The notes under the pieces: model-generated
The model's input: the letters and a program-made list of their open reading frames with translations, nothing else
What the model was told of the DNA's origin: nothing
The model's database searches: none
Shown here: positions 44,240 to 58,800 of the stretch, piece after piece
How the letters are laid out: each line of letters opens with the position of its first letter
Numbering within the stretch: position 1 is the stretch's first letter
From: Apostichopus japonicus
Lineage: Eukaryota; Echinodermata; Holothuroidea; Aspidochirotida; Stichopodidae
Direction: 5' to 3'
Assembly: GCF_037975245.1 (NCBI RefSeq)
Contig: NC_092577.1
Location: 1,958,501 to 2,022,500, forward strand
Length of the DNA stretch: 64,000 bases
Position numbers and translations under genes: made by a program

Positions 44240-45120
44240 ATAAAATAGAAACGTAAATATTTTTCAAGTAATTCTTAAAAGGTACTTGAAGATTGTAGAA
44301 ATGAAAATTTACTTTGATGTGAATGATACTAAGGCACGTTGTTTATTTGTCGGCTGTGGTACCCTCATATAAATCTACAATATTTAATGCGGCAATGTCA
44401 AGAAGACTTACCTATCTATTTTACGTAGCCATTATGTCCATAACCCTTGTTGTTCAATTCATATACAGCGAGTGCACATCTTAGTTTATATATATACAAA
44501 ATATATACGATCTGTTGTACTTTACCCAATGGCTCTGTATATGCTCTTCTTATGCAAACATAGAGATAGACTTTGATATTACAAAACTCTGTATCGCTTT
44601 GTGTTTGCTTATAATCTTCAATCTCTATTCAAAAGAAAATAATTAACATACAGGATATAACACAAATTTCTTGCATTGATATCATGTTGTGTAGGCTTGG
44701 AACTTAAAATACTAAGAATTAGTATCTTTAATGCCAAGGGAAACCGGGAGCGGGGATGGTAGGTGGTTGGTTGGGGGAGTCACTGAGGGAAATTTTGTGA
44801 AAACGTTAGCTTCAAAAGTGCCCCTTTCATAACTGCAAAGTGCACCAATTTCGTGGAAGTTCCATGTTTTACCGAAACCGGTAAGGAAGGTCGTAATTCC
44901 ACTGTAGGCGTTTTGTCACCTGTATCGAACAACACTAGTTCTGTTTTGGTTACATTTTTTGCCATACTCTAGAGATCAAACATGATGCTAACCAACTCGA
45001 AATCATTTGTGATTCCTAAAGCCGGATCTCGAAAGAGATACTTCTAAGGGACTTAATGTTAATGAAATGGAGGTAAACGACAAAGGCAAATGAATATATA
45101 TAATTGAAATCGTAGTGAGT
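44240..45120. other. No firm gene
   Basis: A 61-codon minus ORF with a genuine ATG at 44963-44965 (starts MAKNVTKTELVLFDTGD) looks protein-like but has no recognisable family. It could be a lone exon; confidence in that is low. Confidence 0.3.
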
Positions 45121-45139
45121 TGGAAAATCAAGAACAGTG

Positions 45140-45229
45140 AAAAAAACTTCCAACCTCCACCGGGAATCGAACCCGGGCCTCCCGCTTTAGGCCTATATGC
45201 GGACACCCTAACCACTAGGCTTTGGACGC
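45140..45229 (-). ncRNA. tRNA-like Pol III unit (tRNA pseudogene or SINE head)
   Basis: On the minus strand 45229-45153: GCGTCCA can pair with TGGAGGT in 6 of 7 acceptor positions. The A box is TAGTGGTTAGG (45207-45217) and the B box GGTTCGATTCC (45163-45173). There is a perfect 5-bp T stem, and an anticodon stem TCCGC/GCGGG whose loop is 13 nt rather than 7. A T7 run (45140-45146) follows as a Pol III terminator. The oversized anticodon loop argues against a working tRNA. Confidence 0.7.
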
Positions 45230-45286
45230 TGATTGTATGTCCAGAGGTTCGAAACCGGTGTTTTTATCGACAATTCCGAATCCTAG

Positions 45287-45372
45287 ACCGAGCCCTTGTG
45301 ACCGGAATCCGGTTCCGGCTTATCCGAGACCGAGCCCTTGTGACCGGAATCCGGTTCCGGCTTATCCGAGAC
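45287..45372. repeat. ~42-bp tandem duplication
   Basis: 'accgagcccttgtgaccgga' and following sequence occurs twice in succession; each copy holds the inverted pair 'accggaatccggt'. Confidence 0.85.
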
Positions 45373-45419
45373 GAGACCTGTGTTGAATACTATATATACA
45401 ACCTTGTTAAGTAACCTTC

Positions 45420-48400
45420 AGTTTTTAACACACCAATTTTTAACACACCAATTTTCAATATCTTAATTTTCAATCCAGACTCTTTCCGGACTCATTTAAA
45501 GAATTCCTTATACTAATGAGTTCTATGATTCGTGTGTTCATGATTGTTTTAATAAGCTACTTATTACATAACGAGCCAAGCAAGAATTGTTTTAAGGTGC
45601 TACATATTTTTTATTGTCCACTATACTCCATAACATAACCAAGAGACCGGAGTCGCCAGTGCGACTATAAGTGGTGGCGATATACACTAATGCAACAATA
45701 CAATGTTCATACATACACTATGATGAAGTGGATGAAAGTTTAATACTTATTTACTGAATGTCGTATTGAGATAAAACAGCTATATAGATTGAAAACAGTA
45801 AATAAAATGATGTTAATACACATACGGCTGTTTACTTAATTGATAAACATCAGTTTGAGACCCTTCCCGAGTTGAGTAAACTTTATTAATCTGATCGAAG
45901 CTGGTTGATCCAAAAGCGTGTGTAAAGGAGGGGGCAGGGGGTCCATCCCCAAACCTCCATCTGTCGGGTAAACACGTGTAGTCGTTTCCCCCCTTCAAAT
46001 GCAAAAGTATTTATCAGCACAAATTTGCATTAAGACCTAATTAGACATAATTTAGTGTGTAAATAATGTGCCTCCGAATGCACAACTTGACTTCTTAAAT
46101 TTGGAATTTGTTCCGGGATTGGACTCAATCACCCCCTATACATCCATTCATCCATTCATCACACAGGCACATCCTTTTATGTTATTTTCTTATTCTGCAA
46201 GAGCAGGCGCGTAAAGGCTCATGCTCTTACCGAAGCATCCGGGGACCCCGCCCCCACCCCCTCCTCCCCTCCAACTTTGAAATCCTGCATGTGTACATTA
46301 ATTGGGTGATCCTTCAAAAAAAAAACTGCATCTCGAGGAACACAAATCTGTTATGAAAAGTTGTTTTAAATTTTGTAGAATTGAAGCACACCGTTCAAAA
46401 TATTATTCTTAATTATCAAAATATTATTATTATTTTTTAAATGCACCAAAGAGCCACATAAGTGTGACAACTATAGGGATGTCTGAAAATCAGGGGAACA
46501 TCTCAAAGGAAGATTATTAGGAACATAAATGGGCGTAATATAGTAATAAATGTATATATATCATATCGTATTACATGGCAATTCATGTTACATCCATGCT
46601 TTGCCATATTTTACCGATTTTGTAACCGCTTTTCAATTAACACTGATTTCAAGTGATATTTACTATCAAATGCCCCCCCCCCCCCCCACACACACACACA
46701 TTTGGACAAAGAGTAGTGTCGTGGCTCTATTTGGTTAGGGCTTACACATCTCAGGATTCATATCATCGAATATTAGAAGTTTAGTTCTATGAAAAGTGAC
46801 CGAGATTTTTCACATCGGTAGACCTGAAACTTTGTCTGTTTGTCGCGACGAGCGAAACTTGAGATTGAAACCACAAGCTGTGTGCGGATAACGGTGCGGC
46901 CTGTACATATTTGTTGTTTAGTTGTATAAAGATGGTGTTTCAAAGACGGTGCCCGTTCCCTAATATTGGGGAAATGAAATAGGGAGCATATTCCGTGGCA
47001 GCGCATCCCATGTTACCTTGTTGTTGAGTGATACAGGAGTTTACTCCACAGTAAGAACACTGGGTACACGGTAATTACATAATACGCTCCGACCAGAATT
47101 CACCCGATTACCAGATGCAGATCCACCTAGCAACCGAGGTAACTTTCGTGAGGACTCCAACGAACAACCACTGATATTTTTTGATGCCTTCATCACTTTA
47201 GTCACCACTTACATGGGACCTATTCTAAGTCTGACAATACATGCGCATGTGTGAGGTCCTGAAAACATAATTAAAGTGGTTTGACTTGTCATCCTTGTTT
47301 CAAATTTCATAGAAATATATTCTTGTAGACCTAGCAAAACATTTAAACTGACACAGTCCCATTGAAAGTGTGTCACGGGTGGCATTACAAGTCATTGGTG
47401 GTTTAACATACTGGTGTATGACGACTTTTGGCCAAATTTGCGCTAAGCTCACTACACGAACTCGGATCTGGACTGTGCCTTATTAGTTAGTTATTTAAAA
47501 TAATAATAATGGCGTATGAGAAAATGCACCTTTTTGTCCGGGGACATTTTGGAACATGGTTCCTATAGGCCTATATCTGAGGCCCTGTGGTCATTCCTTG
47601 ACCGACTTTGGTGCAATATAATGTGCTCATTTCGAAGTAAATTTATTCACAGATTGTTAGTTGTCATGGGTTTGAACAAATGAAGGGTATTCTATACTGA
47701 AACATAGGACAAAATGGGGCTGGGGGTTCCAGTTCGCCACATCATTTGTCAACTTGCACTGGGTTCTAATGTTCATGTCAATTGGAATCATTAATGAAAG
47801 AAATAATCCACCAAGAATGAAGGTCGCATGAACTTTATTGCAGATTTCCTGAGTGACAAATTTGTAATTTTCTCCCGATATCACGCAACTGGATGGCTGC
47901 TATTCAGCCTGGAGGGTGCCATCTCCAGCGATCTTGCATGTATTGAAATCTGGAAATTTTCTTGGTACGCTGTGCGCCAACTGATGGTGGCGCTCCGCAC
48001 AGATAGTACTTACGGCTGGAATACTCGAATCGATTACGTCCCCCTACATTTCAAATCGGATCGACGCCTCTGTACGATCCTGTTATCTTTTACAAACGCA
48101 GTGCCACAGTAAGTTGCACGATGGGGGGGGGGGGGGGAGGGGGAACGTGCGCAACTATCGGTGCCACGTCATCGTGTACAAAAGATTCACAAAGTCGAAG
48201 GTCACAAATACAGTTTTCCTTTTTGAAATTGGTATTTCCTAAAATATTTGGAGCTCATCTAACTTCCATTTCTCTGGCTATGGGCCTGAATAATTCGGCA
48301 AAATTGTCGGTCGTTAATGTAAATATTTTTGTTTACGGTTAAAAGTTTATCACATTGTACAAGTAATCGAGAAACTTGTAAGAAAATTCTCTCTATAAGG

Positions 48401-48530
48401 AAGAACCTATTTACGTACGAAAAAGGAAAAAGGAAAACTTCCGTTATTTCACTTGACGTGCTAACTTGAATCTGAGGAATACTCGCATCTGTCTTACATT
48501 GTGACTACGGTATTTCTGAAGTACTCCTGA
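45420..48530. other. Intergenic, no gene supported
   Basis: AT-rich with C-runs at 46674-46688 followed by (CA)n. ORFs such as 47828-48112 (+) have no splice or family support. Confidence 0.4.
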
Positions 48531-48569
48531 AGTAAAAAAAATAATAATAATAAAAACAATAATAAAAAA

Positions 48570-48765
<196 letters not shown>

Positions 48766-49064
48766 ACAACAGACAATATTCTTAGCCATAAAAAGAACAC
48801 ATGAAATCAAAGTAACGCAAACTTTAGATATTTTAACTAGGCATATTCCTAAGCAATAGTATCAGTTGACATATATATATATATATATATTGTGATTTAT
48901 GAACAGGAGAGGTCCGTTTCAGATTTTTTTTGTTGTCCGTCATGATCACGTGGTTCTTTTCACAGACGTATATAAAGGGTCATGATATGTAAACTTTCAC
49001 AATTTTAATAGCCAGTCGTTAAAATATGTACTTTTGAAATGAAGCGTTGGTTAAAAAAAAATAT

Positions 49065-49496
49065 GAGATGGAATGTGAAAAGAGGTGACCCTTCTCATAA
49101 ACCATTGTAATCCTACTTTTAAATTGCCTCATGAAATTTAAACATTGTATCGTAAAACCTCCCAGGGCTTGACATTTTATTTATTGATTCTGATCGCAAG
49201 CTACCTGTTGTAAATAGTTCATGAAACAAAATATCGAGTATTCATCCGTTTTTTTCAAGTGCTCACTTGTTTTGAACTGGTGATGTTTTTTATTTTATTT
49301 TTATTTTACTCTTTGTACAGTACTTTTGATATCTACACAAGAACGTCTTTTTTTTTCTTTGTTTACATGGGAGTGTGAGGAAGATATGACATTTCTCATA
49401 AACCTTTAGAATCCTACTTTTAATGTGCTTCCTGAACTTTGAACATTTTAAATCCTCCCTGGGCCTGGCACTTAATTATTGATTCTGATCGCGAGG
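49065..49496. repeat. Diverged duplication, ~300-bp offset
   Basis: 49083-49200 ('ctcataaaccattgtaatcc', 'tacttttaa', 'attgattctgatcgc') recurs at 49393-49496 with substitutions. Confidence 0.7.
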
Positions 49497-49674
49497 AGTA
49501 TCGGATTTAGGTATAAGCTAAACAGCTTAGGGCCTCACATTCCGTATGGGCCTTAAAAAATTCCAATTTCAGATTTGTATTCTTTGGTGGGGGTGGTGGT
49601 GGGATGGTGGGGTTAGTGGGGATTGGTAGAGTGATTGAGTGGTCTAGGTGTGACCTCATGCACTGCGATCCCCA

Positions 49675-49835
49675 TCAGTCACGGAGTGAAATCTTGATAT
49701 GGATTCCTTTCGAGGCTCGCAGTATCAGTTCATTCACCAAACCCAATTCTTCGAATGTCTGAGTGGATGTCATTTTCACTTTTCTCAAAACTGATGCCAT
49801 CATAGCTTTCTGCTCCATCAGTGCAAATTTTTGTC
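49675..49835 (-). CDS. Gene B terminal exon 11
   Basis: 161 bp, stop TGA at 49675-49677. Encodes GQKFALMEQKAMMASVLRKV and ends HIKISLRD. An AATAAA-type cluster on the minus strand lies about 380 bp downstream near 49295. Confidence 0.93.
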
Positions 49836-52800
49836 CTGTGAATATCAAAAACAAAATCAATAAGCAAGAGTGATTTATGATCACGAAAGGAAAAAAATAC
49901 ATTAAAGGGTGTGAAGACTCGCGCAAAAAGAAACGTCTAATGCCGGTAATCTGACCTAGTTTCGAATGAGGTGTAACAGAAGTGTTAGACACCACCATCG
50001 ATCCCAAATAATACACACACACAGCTTGCTTGTATCGGTAATTAGACACTAGTGTACAGTCAGTACATACAGCTGCGGTCAATACCCACAGCACAGTGTA
50101 CGAACGATACAGCGATTGACATCTCAGGTCCAGCTAAAGATAACAAGGTATCACGTTCCTTTACTGTACAGTCTGCATTTTGTAGCGACACGAACAAAAC
50201 GTCACTTGCAAGTAACGGAAAGTTAACTTTTTCAGATGGCCGCAAGCGGTTTGAGGCGAGTCTTCAATGCCTTTAATGACAGAAAGGGGAACAACTTACG
50301 GTTCTTCTATGCGTATTATATATTAATAATATTAATAATAGTAATATATATTAATAATACGATTTTAAGTGATACGTGATTAAAAACATCATAATTTACA
50401 GTCACAACCCACCACAATAAAGATATCGTGGATTATTAATGATCCCACGCAACTTGACATAGCTTTTCTCTAAAAGTAACATTTACGCTCCACAAGAACC
50501 AAAAATATGATGGGTTATAAAGGCTTCCTAGTAAAACATACCATCACCGCTCCCTCTAAGGTTGTTTTTTAATTTTCAAACCTACCAGAGGAAAGCCATA
50601 AAATCTTCACGATTACGTTCCAGCAAAACAAAGACATCGTGTTGTAAATGCCCTCTAGCAACAACTACATCCCTCCCACCAAAATGTTTACCCCATAAAC
50701 TAATTTGTTGTAACCCACCAGAACAAAGACATCATGAGATCGATATATAATGGTTCCCTAGCAACACCTTCATATCTCCCTGTTCTTCTTATTATTTTTA
50801 TTTTATTTTTTTACATTAACAAAATACCAGAACACAGCCATTATGGGATACATATGCTTCCGACAGTAACATCTTAATAGCTTCCTCTGGAATCGTCCCA
50901 ATTGTAGTAAAGAAGAACCAACAAAATGCTTATAATGTACATGCACGTATTAATGAATATTGATTTAAGCTTTAAGAATCACGGTACGAAGCATTTACTG
51001 AGATAACAATTTGTTTTTGAAAACAACATCATCAAACCAAAATGACCGTTTCAACGAGTAACCGCCTAAAACGGTATAAATTCTGAAATGTTGACGTTTC
51101 ACACATTTTCCAATTACCTCGACAAAGCGTCAAATATGTAAATAAAACTGATGAAGAAATAAGCGTAGGCTATAGCTCTCTGACTGAGTATCACATTCTT
51201 TGAATCAACTATAAAACCTATTTGATTTTCTCAACATATTAAAAAAAAACTAGAAGCATGATGAGTCAGTATAGTACATCGAAGTATTAACTTAAACTGA
51301 TAAATTTTACCAACAAAGTAATTTTCTTCTTCTATTTCTGACGTAGGCAGGACGCAAGAATCATTAACTTTATGTACACCGATGTGTGTGTGTTTTGTTC
51401 TTGTTAGTACATTAGCCTTGAATTTCTTTTAAAAAAAAAAACTGTCATATCAGCTTGAAATATATATAAGACGAAAATTATGATGATTCCTTTGGTTGAC
51501 TAAACAGGCAGTTGTAACATGACGAAAACACTCACCGATACAGTTTCTGTGTCCAGCAGAAAATGGCAAGAACGTAAAGTTCGGTCGATCTTGAGAATTT
51601 GCTGGTAGAAAACGATCAGGGTCAAATTTCTCAGGATTAGGGAAATATTTGGGATCACGATGAAGCCAGTAGTATCCCATCCATACAGGAGTACCTTTTG
51701 GTAGAATGGTCCCGCCTGGTGGAATTTAATGTAAGAGAAGCAAGGAATTGCAGAAAATATACTCTTTTCGTTGTGGAAAATATAATCATAATCTTTTATG
51801 TCAATATATTAAAATGATCAAATATAACTGTCGTTAAAAGACCTGTTACTGATAATCTTTATACCGTTATTATTGAAGATGACTTTGTTAGAAAATCCAC
51901 TGCAGAGAGATTCGAACCACTGATAGTCAAAATGGAAAATTAATCAGCAAGCTGCATATTTGTTCGTTGTTTGTTTATTCCCTTTACTTTGCTGTAGTTG
52001 TTTTTGTTGAAGGGGCTGGATGATAAATACCGGCTTTATGCTAAGTTATATATACGTACACATATGTTTATCACTCTCGAGGTTTCGTCCAACATAGGGG
52101 ACAGTTGTCAGTACCCGTTGACATTCCTTCATCACATATCCGAGATATTCCAGCTTTTGAAGATCTTCCATCATTATCTTCTTGTCGCGATCATTTCCTG
52201 TTTCAAATGGAGGGGAAAAAAAAAACCCATCAAAGTTTGAATGAGAAATAAAATGTGTGGGTAGAGCTGGATTTTGGCAACAGCCATTTTTCATTAACAC
52301 ACCGACCGTGCACATAGGTGTAGGAGCCCAATTTGATTTGGGGGGGGGGGCTGTAACGACTTGCCCGAAAAGTATAACCAAACTTTTTCGCGCGCTCTGC
52401 GCACGTTCAACATGTTAATTTGCACATCATATAGGCATGCATTGGTTATTACATCGCATGCCAATTTGCACACAATCATTTGCCGTTTTATTACCCTTCC
52501 ATATTGGTTATCATTTTGGGGAAGTCGTTACAATAATAATTATAATAATAATAATATCAGTTTAACCATTGAAAAACACATTGCAATTTATTTTTCTTCC
52601 AGGAGGTGCCCGAAAATATTCTCAGCATACTGTCCGAATTTTCACAAAAATATTTGGTTGGGGGCGGCAGAAGCCAGCCCCCCCCCCCCGCCTCCTACGA
52701 CTATGCCCGTGCATGACTAGCTAGATTAGAGTAGACCCTAAAGTATTAAAGTAGTAGTTATTGATCTCTGTGTATCCACCCATCGTGCATAAGTAGGGGG

Positions 52801-55800
52801 ACTTTATGTTAGAAGTTATACGGGCGCAGTAACGTGACGTCACCAACAGAATGAAGTAGCTTAGAATTAGCAATAATTCTTGAGGAGCTGCTTAAATCAC
52901 GTGACACCTTCTCTACGGAATTCTTTCTTTGTATCGTATGTGTTCTTCACTCACCCTCAAAGTTTGAACACAAACACACATATAGATAGATGTCAATTTG
53001 GGGGTGGGGGGGGGGGGGAGATACATTACATGAAAACAAAATAATGCGGCAGGTACATTATGTTTAAGACGTAAGTTGTATTATGATGTGATGTACAGTG
53101 AGGTAACTGACCCAACACTAAATCCAACTCCTCGTGAACTTTCCGTTGTACTTCAGGGTTTCTGGCCAGTAAGTAGAAGGCCAACGCAACGGTGGAAGAG
53201 ATTGTATCGTGCCCCTGGAGTTTAAAAAGAAAAAATATAGCAACCCCTGTCAGAATAATATATACATAATTCAATAGTGAGGCCACGTGTTGGATACCGG
53301 GACAGAACTCTGTAATGTGACTGTTTCACATTACAATTATTATCTTTGATTGCAGTAGAATTCAGCTGTTCTGTGATGGCTGTCTGTATGTTATTCTCAC
53401 TACATAACACATACTGAAATATATTTATTTACTTGTAGCAGTATAATCTGCGAACATTGCCAGTACTCTAACGTAAAACACTCTGGATCTCGTCTCCCAC
53501 TATCTACTAAGTGAGTTAATAATACTGTATCCTTGAACAACTCTCAACTCAGTGTTTTTGGTTACTGTAACTGTAACACTTCAAAGCTCACCGCATCTAT
53601 CAGTTAATAGCCATATCTTTAGTTTCTCTATTTTTCTCGAACACGACGGAACTCACCTCAAACATGAATGTATCAACCTCTTCCTGGATTCCTTCGTCAG
53701 TGAGGTCGCTGTTCTGTCGCTGAGCTTCTATCAGTAGGTCCAGGAAAGCCAACTTGCGACGCTTCCGGACCTCTTGGGACATATCATCAATGGTGACGTC
53801 ATCGGTACTTCGCATATTTTCCAATTCTTTCTTTCTGTCCGCTATTACCTAAAACAAAGGCAAAGGGAAGAAAGGAACCAAAAAAAAAAAAAACCACGAG
53901 ACGATGGATTGTGCCTTCATGTGTAACAAATGGTCGTTATGAATTATTAGATAAGCTGGACGGTTCAAATGAAAACAAAAAACTGTTACCTTTTTCGTTG
54001 TATATTGTAGCGTTTTTAATGCTTTCATCCACTCCCTCCCAACGGATGTGCATCTAAAGAAAGTGTCATTCCAATACCATGGACATTGAGTTCGCTGAGT
54101 AAAAATGGTGCCCAACCTATGTGAAAGAAATATTATACATATATACATATATAATATAAATATATATATCCCACCCGGCCCCCTCCCCGTTACCCGCGTG
54201 ATATACAACTTACTTGTGCAATAGATGTTATGTAAAATTATACGTTTTGCAAAACTGAAAAACAAAACAACTTATTATGATTCATGTCCTTCCTTGTCTG
54301 TAGCAAGTTTTTATCGAGAAGCAGTGCAGGAATATATGTATGTTATTGCGCACTGTACCCCCTCCCCCTCCCGCTCCCCAACCCCTCCCGCTCTCCTCCC
54401 CTACCCCTACCCCTCCCCTCCCCTCGCCCTCCCCTTCCCCCTCCCCTCCCTTCCCCTCCCTTCCCCTCCCTCCCCTCCCCATCCCGATTTAAGACACCAG
54501 TGCCAGTCGCTCTTCTCGGGCAGACCTGCTTTAACATGGGGTACTCGATAATGCTATATCGAAACAACTATACATCTGTTCCACGTTTACTCACTAGAAA
54601 ATTTGCACACAAAGGTTGGCATCATAGGTATAATATTGTTACCTCTTCAAAGGATAACACTCGCTATTTGGGTAATATGTAAAGTAAAGTAAAGTAAAGT
54701 AAAGTAAAGTAAAAAAACAAACTTATAACGTGGATTAATAAAAAAATGGTGCAATAATGTTTGTCGACATAAAGCCATGAGAGTTTAGTAATACGTGGTT
54801 TGAGATATAAAGTAAATATATTTTCAAGTTGTATGAACTTCTAAAGTATCTTACTTGTGTACCGCCTCCATGTACTCTTGTCCTTGTCCTTTCTGAGATC
54901 GAAGGTCCACTCCCATGATAGTTTCTGAAAAGTAAAAATCAAACAATGACTTTCTTTAGAACATTGAAAATAAAGTTCAAACATCTTCCAACGAAATCGA
55001 ATTTAAAGTCTCCTCAATGTCAATAAAGTGTTTGCCCTTTCGGGCTTTTGGATTATGATTTCATATTAAGGGTTTCACCTGGTATTCATTTTGTGAGGTG
55101 ACCGCCTCTTTGTGGTTTTTTTTTCTCTCCTCCTTTTGCGACAGCCTCGCAAAAATATTACCGACATCGCCGCCTCACAGAGTAGGAATTAAAAAAGGTC
55201 AATGTGTGTAATCCAATTTTTTTATCCCATGCCATCATTTGACATTGACAAATTTGGTTGTGAACAATACATTATTGTAACAAATAGAAGTTCTTCTGGC
55301 TATTTAACATAGAATTTAATTTGTTTTTATCTACTTTATTGTTAGCATGCATGATTTACATTAGGATATTTATCACACTTTGTCCGGGTTGACCATGAAT
55401 AAATGAGACCACATTCATTACATGACACCAGTGGTTCACTCCTTTGTTGATTGGGGAGGGGGAGGGGGAGGGGAGGGGGAGGGGAGGGGAGGAGGAGGGG
55501 GAGGGGAGGGGGTTGGGAACCGTTACATACAGTGCCCTCTCTTCCTGGCCACGATGTCTTTGTGTCCTACCTATGTGAAACGGATATTAAGGTGGAATGT
55601 AGACAAAATTGTAGTCAACATACTTCATAGCTTCCATATAGCTATTCCGGTCGTTAATATCTTCAGTTTTTTTTTTTTTATTATATGCTTTATCGCTCGA
55701 GTGCTCCTTACATATCAACATATTATCCTGTCATGGTCTTTTGTTTGGAAGAAAAGTAACCCTGGATAAAGCCCGGACACGACACACACAAAAAAAATTC

Positions 55801-58800
55801 CCCCTCTTGAGCCTCCAGATGTCGCCTGACATAGAAACTGTAGCTGTGAAATCATGATAACGATATTTACGGCAATTGGATATCACAGGTCCCTTGGAAA
55901 GGTAATAAATACTACACATGATAAGGTGAAAGGTTGATCTATAGTGAATTCACATGATCACATGATCTTAACCTAAAGGAACATAAATCTCAGGTTATAT
56001 GACCATAAACAGCTGCCCAATACAGAACAAAGGTAGAAAAACATGTATGCATTACACCGTTGCAAAATGTCATGTTAGACGACATATTGTTTTATAAGAA
56101 CTTATTCACACATAGACAGCATATATAGCAGAACCTATGGTAGCATACACCCATAAAAAGCCCCATTGACTTACACACTAAATCACAAAAGTAATGTGGT
56201 CTCTTAGTCTAGATAGAAGTTCTCACTAGCTCACGCGCAGTTTTTTTGTTTGTTATTAGAGCCTCAAGTTTTCGTCACTTGCAAACAAACCTCTCCAGTC
56301 AGTAGTAAACAATTTTCGTACGCTGCTCCTTGGTAGGTTTAAAGGGGTCTAAACTTGCTTCAATTGACCCAATTTTTAGCACCACATGTACTTCCATTCA
56401 TGGATGCTCTTCAACATGTAAGCCTACCAATTGTCAGAGCTGATGCAACAACGCCTTTTCCATCCTCTCTATCGCTATCTTACTAATTTCTTTTGGTAAT
56501 GGAAAATGTGGAATGATTTGATCTTTCATGTTGCACCCGCCAAGTTGTACATCATTCACTGATTATACATTATACAAAGAAATTGTTAACATTTTTCTCA
56601 AGTGTATCAGACAAACGAATAAACGATGCTGGTGGCGCATTTCAAAGTCTTACCAAATATTGTATCCAGAGAAGTCATCGTTATAATTGGAATGATATCC
56701 ATTGCTGGACTATCCGATAAACCACATAGTCTGTCTGATAAACGCTGAGCGTGCTCGATCATGGTAGGGAGAAACTTTTCCAAGATGGAAAAATGAAAAG
56801 ATGGAGTTAAAAGCTTCCGTCTTGAGACCCATTTCGGACCTTTGCTGCATGGAAGAACAATAGGTCTATATTGATGAATTTTAATTGAATATGAATTAAG
56901 ATTATCGCAGCTGAATGGGATACAGTATAACTGACTATGCATTGTTATAAGTTATTTGTGGATACGTCGTTAAGTAAAATATAATACTAAAATTGTGACA
57001 AAATCCGCAGATGTTTTGTAAAGAGAAGTATTCTCACGTCGCCGGGCAGACCACGATTAAAGCCACATGCAAACAAAAAGACTGAACCGAATGATGTCAT
57101 TTATTATTCACTTATAAGAGGTTATCATTTTATTGGCTATAATTTTGACTATGATATGCTCATCGCAACAACCGTGCTTCTCCATACAACAGAGAAAGAT
57201 CAAAAGAAAAACCAGCCGTCTGATAGCAGTCTCAAAGGATATATGCTACTCTTATCTATGTCCATATCTGTCCATCTATGTCCATGCATGTCCATCTATG
57301 TCCATCCATGTCCATCATGTCTATGCTACTATTGTCCATGTCCATATATGTCCATATATGTCCATATATGTCCATTGATGTCCATATATGTCCATATATT
57401 TCCATACATGTCCATCCATGTCCATCATGTCTATGCTACGATCGTCTATGTCCATCTATGTCCATTGATGTCCATCTATGTCCATCTATATCCATCCATG
57501 TCCATCCATGTCCATCATCTATGCTACTATTGTTCATGTCGGTCTTGGAATCTACGCCTATAGTCTGCTACTAACTTTTAATATTTTACCTCATAAGCAG
57601 CCCATCATGCAGCCAGTCTTTCAACAAGTAATACTGGAACGCTTTCAAGTCTACACTAGTGTCACGAAGCACATTCTGCAAGAAAATATAACGTAGTAAA
57701 AATCAAGTCATTTCGAGTTTTAACTATTGTAGCGATTGACCATTGACGGAATTATGTAAAAATGGAATGCAGTCAATAATGTAAACAATGTAACTATGCG
57801 GTGTGATATAATGTAACATCACATCACATCAAATCGCATCGCATCGTACTGTATCATGACCCACTCAATCGATTATTACATACAACCTGTAAAGTCATTC
57901 TTTAGTAAAACCTTATACTTACAAATCCATTTTCGATCAAACCCCAACAATGAAACTGAATTGTTACAAGTGGAAGCCAGGCTTCCATTAGTTACCTCCT
58001 CATCTCTCTCATTGTAAACTATTAGCATAGGAGTCCATCCCATATACACAACAAACTGAATTGTTACATGTGGAAACGAGGCTTCCATTAGTTACCTCCA
58101 AATCCCTCTCATTGTAAACTATTAGCATAGAAGTCCATCCCATGTACATCACAAACTGAATTGTTACAAGTGAAAACGAGGCTTCCATTAGTTACCTCCA
58201 AATCCCTCTCATTGTAAACTTTTAGCATAGGAGTCCATCATATGTGCATCACAAACTGAATTGTCACAAGTGGAAGCGAGGCTTCCATTAGTTACCTCCA
58301 CATCCCTCTCATTGTAAACTTTTAGCATAGGAGTCCATCATATGTGCATCACAAACTGAATTGTTACAAGTGGAAACGAGGCTTCCATTAGTTACCTCCA
58401 AATCCCTCTCATTGTAAACTATTAGCATAGAAGTCCATCCCATGTACATCACAAACTGAATTGTTACAAGTGAAAACGAGGCTTCCATTAGTTACCTCCA
58501 AATCCCTCTCATTGTAAACTATTAGCATAGAAGTCCATCCCATGTACATCACAAACTGAATTGTTACAAGTGAAAACGAGGCTTCCATTAGTTACCTCCA
58601 AATCCCTCTCATTGTAAACTTTTAGCATAGGAGTCCATCATATGTGCATCACAAACTGAATTGTCACAAGTGGAAGCGAGGCTTCCATTAGTTACCTCCA
58701 AATCCCTCTCATTGTAAACTATTAGCATAGGAGTCCATCCCATATACATAACAAACTGAATTGTTACAAGTGAAAACGAGGCTTCCATTAGTTACCTCTA

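Noticed and set aside
45115-45414. ORF containing PGIEPGPPALG
   Set aside because: Antisense reading of the tRNA-like B box region; a familiar false protein.
47828-48112. 94-codon plus ORF as an exon
   Set aside because: An acceptor-like 'attgcag' precedes it, but composition and context gave no support.
54282-54567. Gly/Arg- and Pro/Leu-rich ORFs
   Set aside because: They lie on a pyrimidine tract in a gene B intron.
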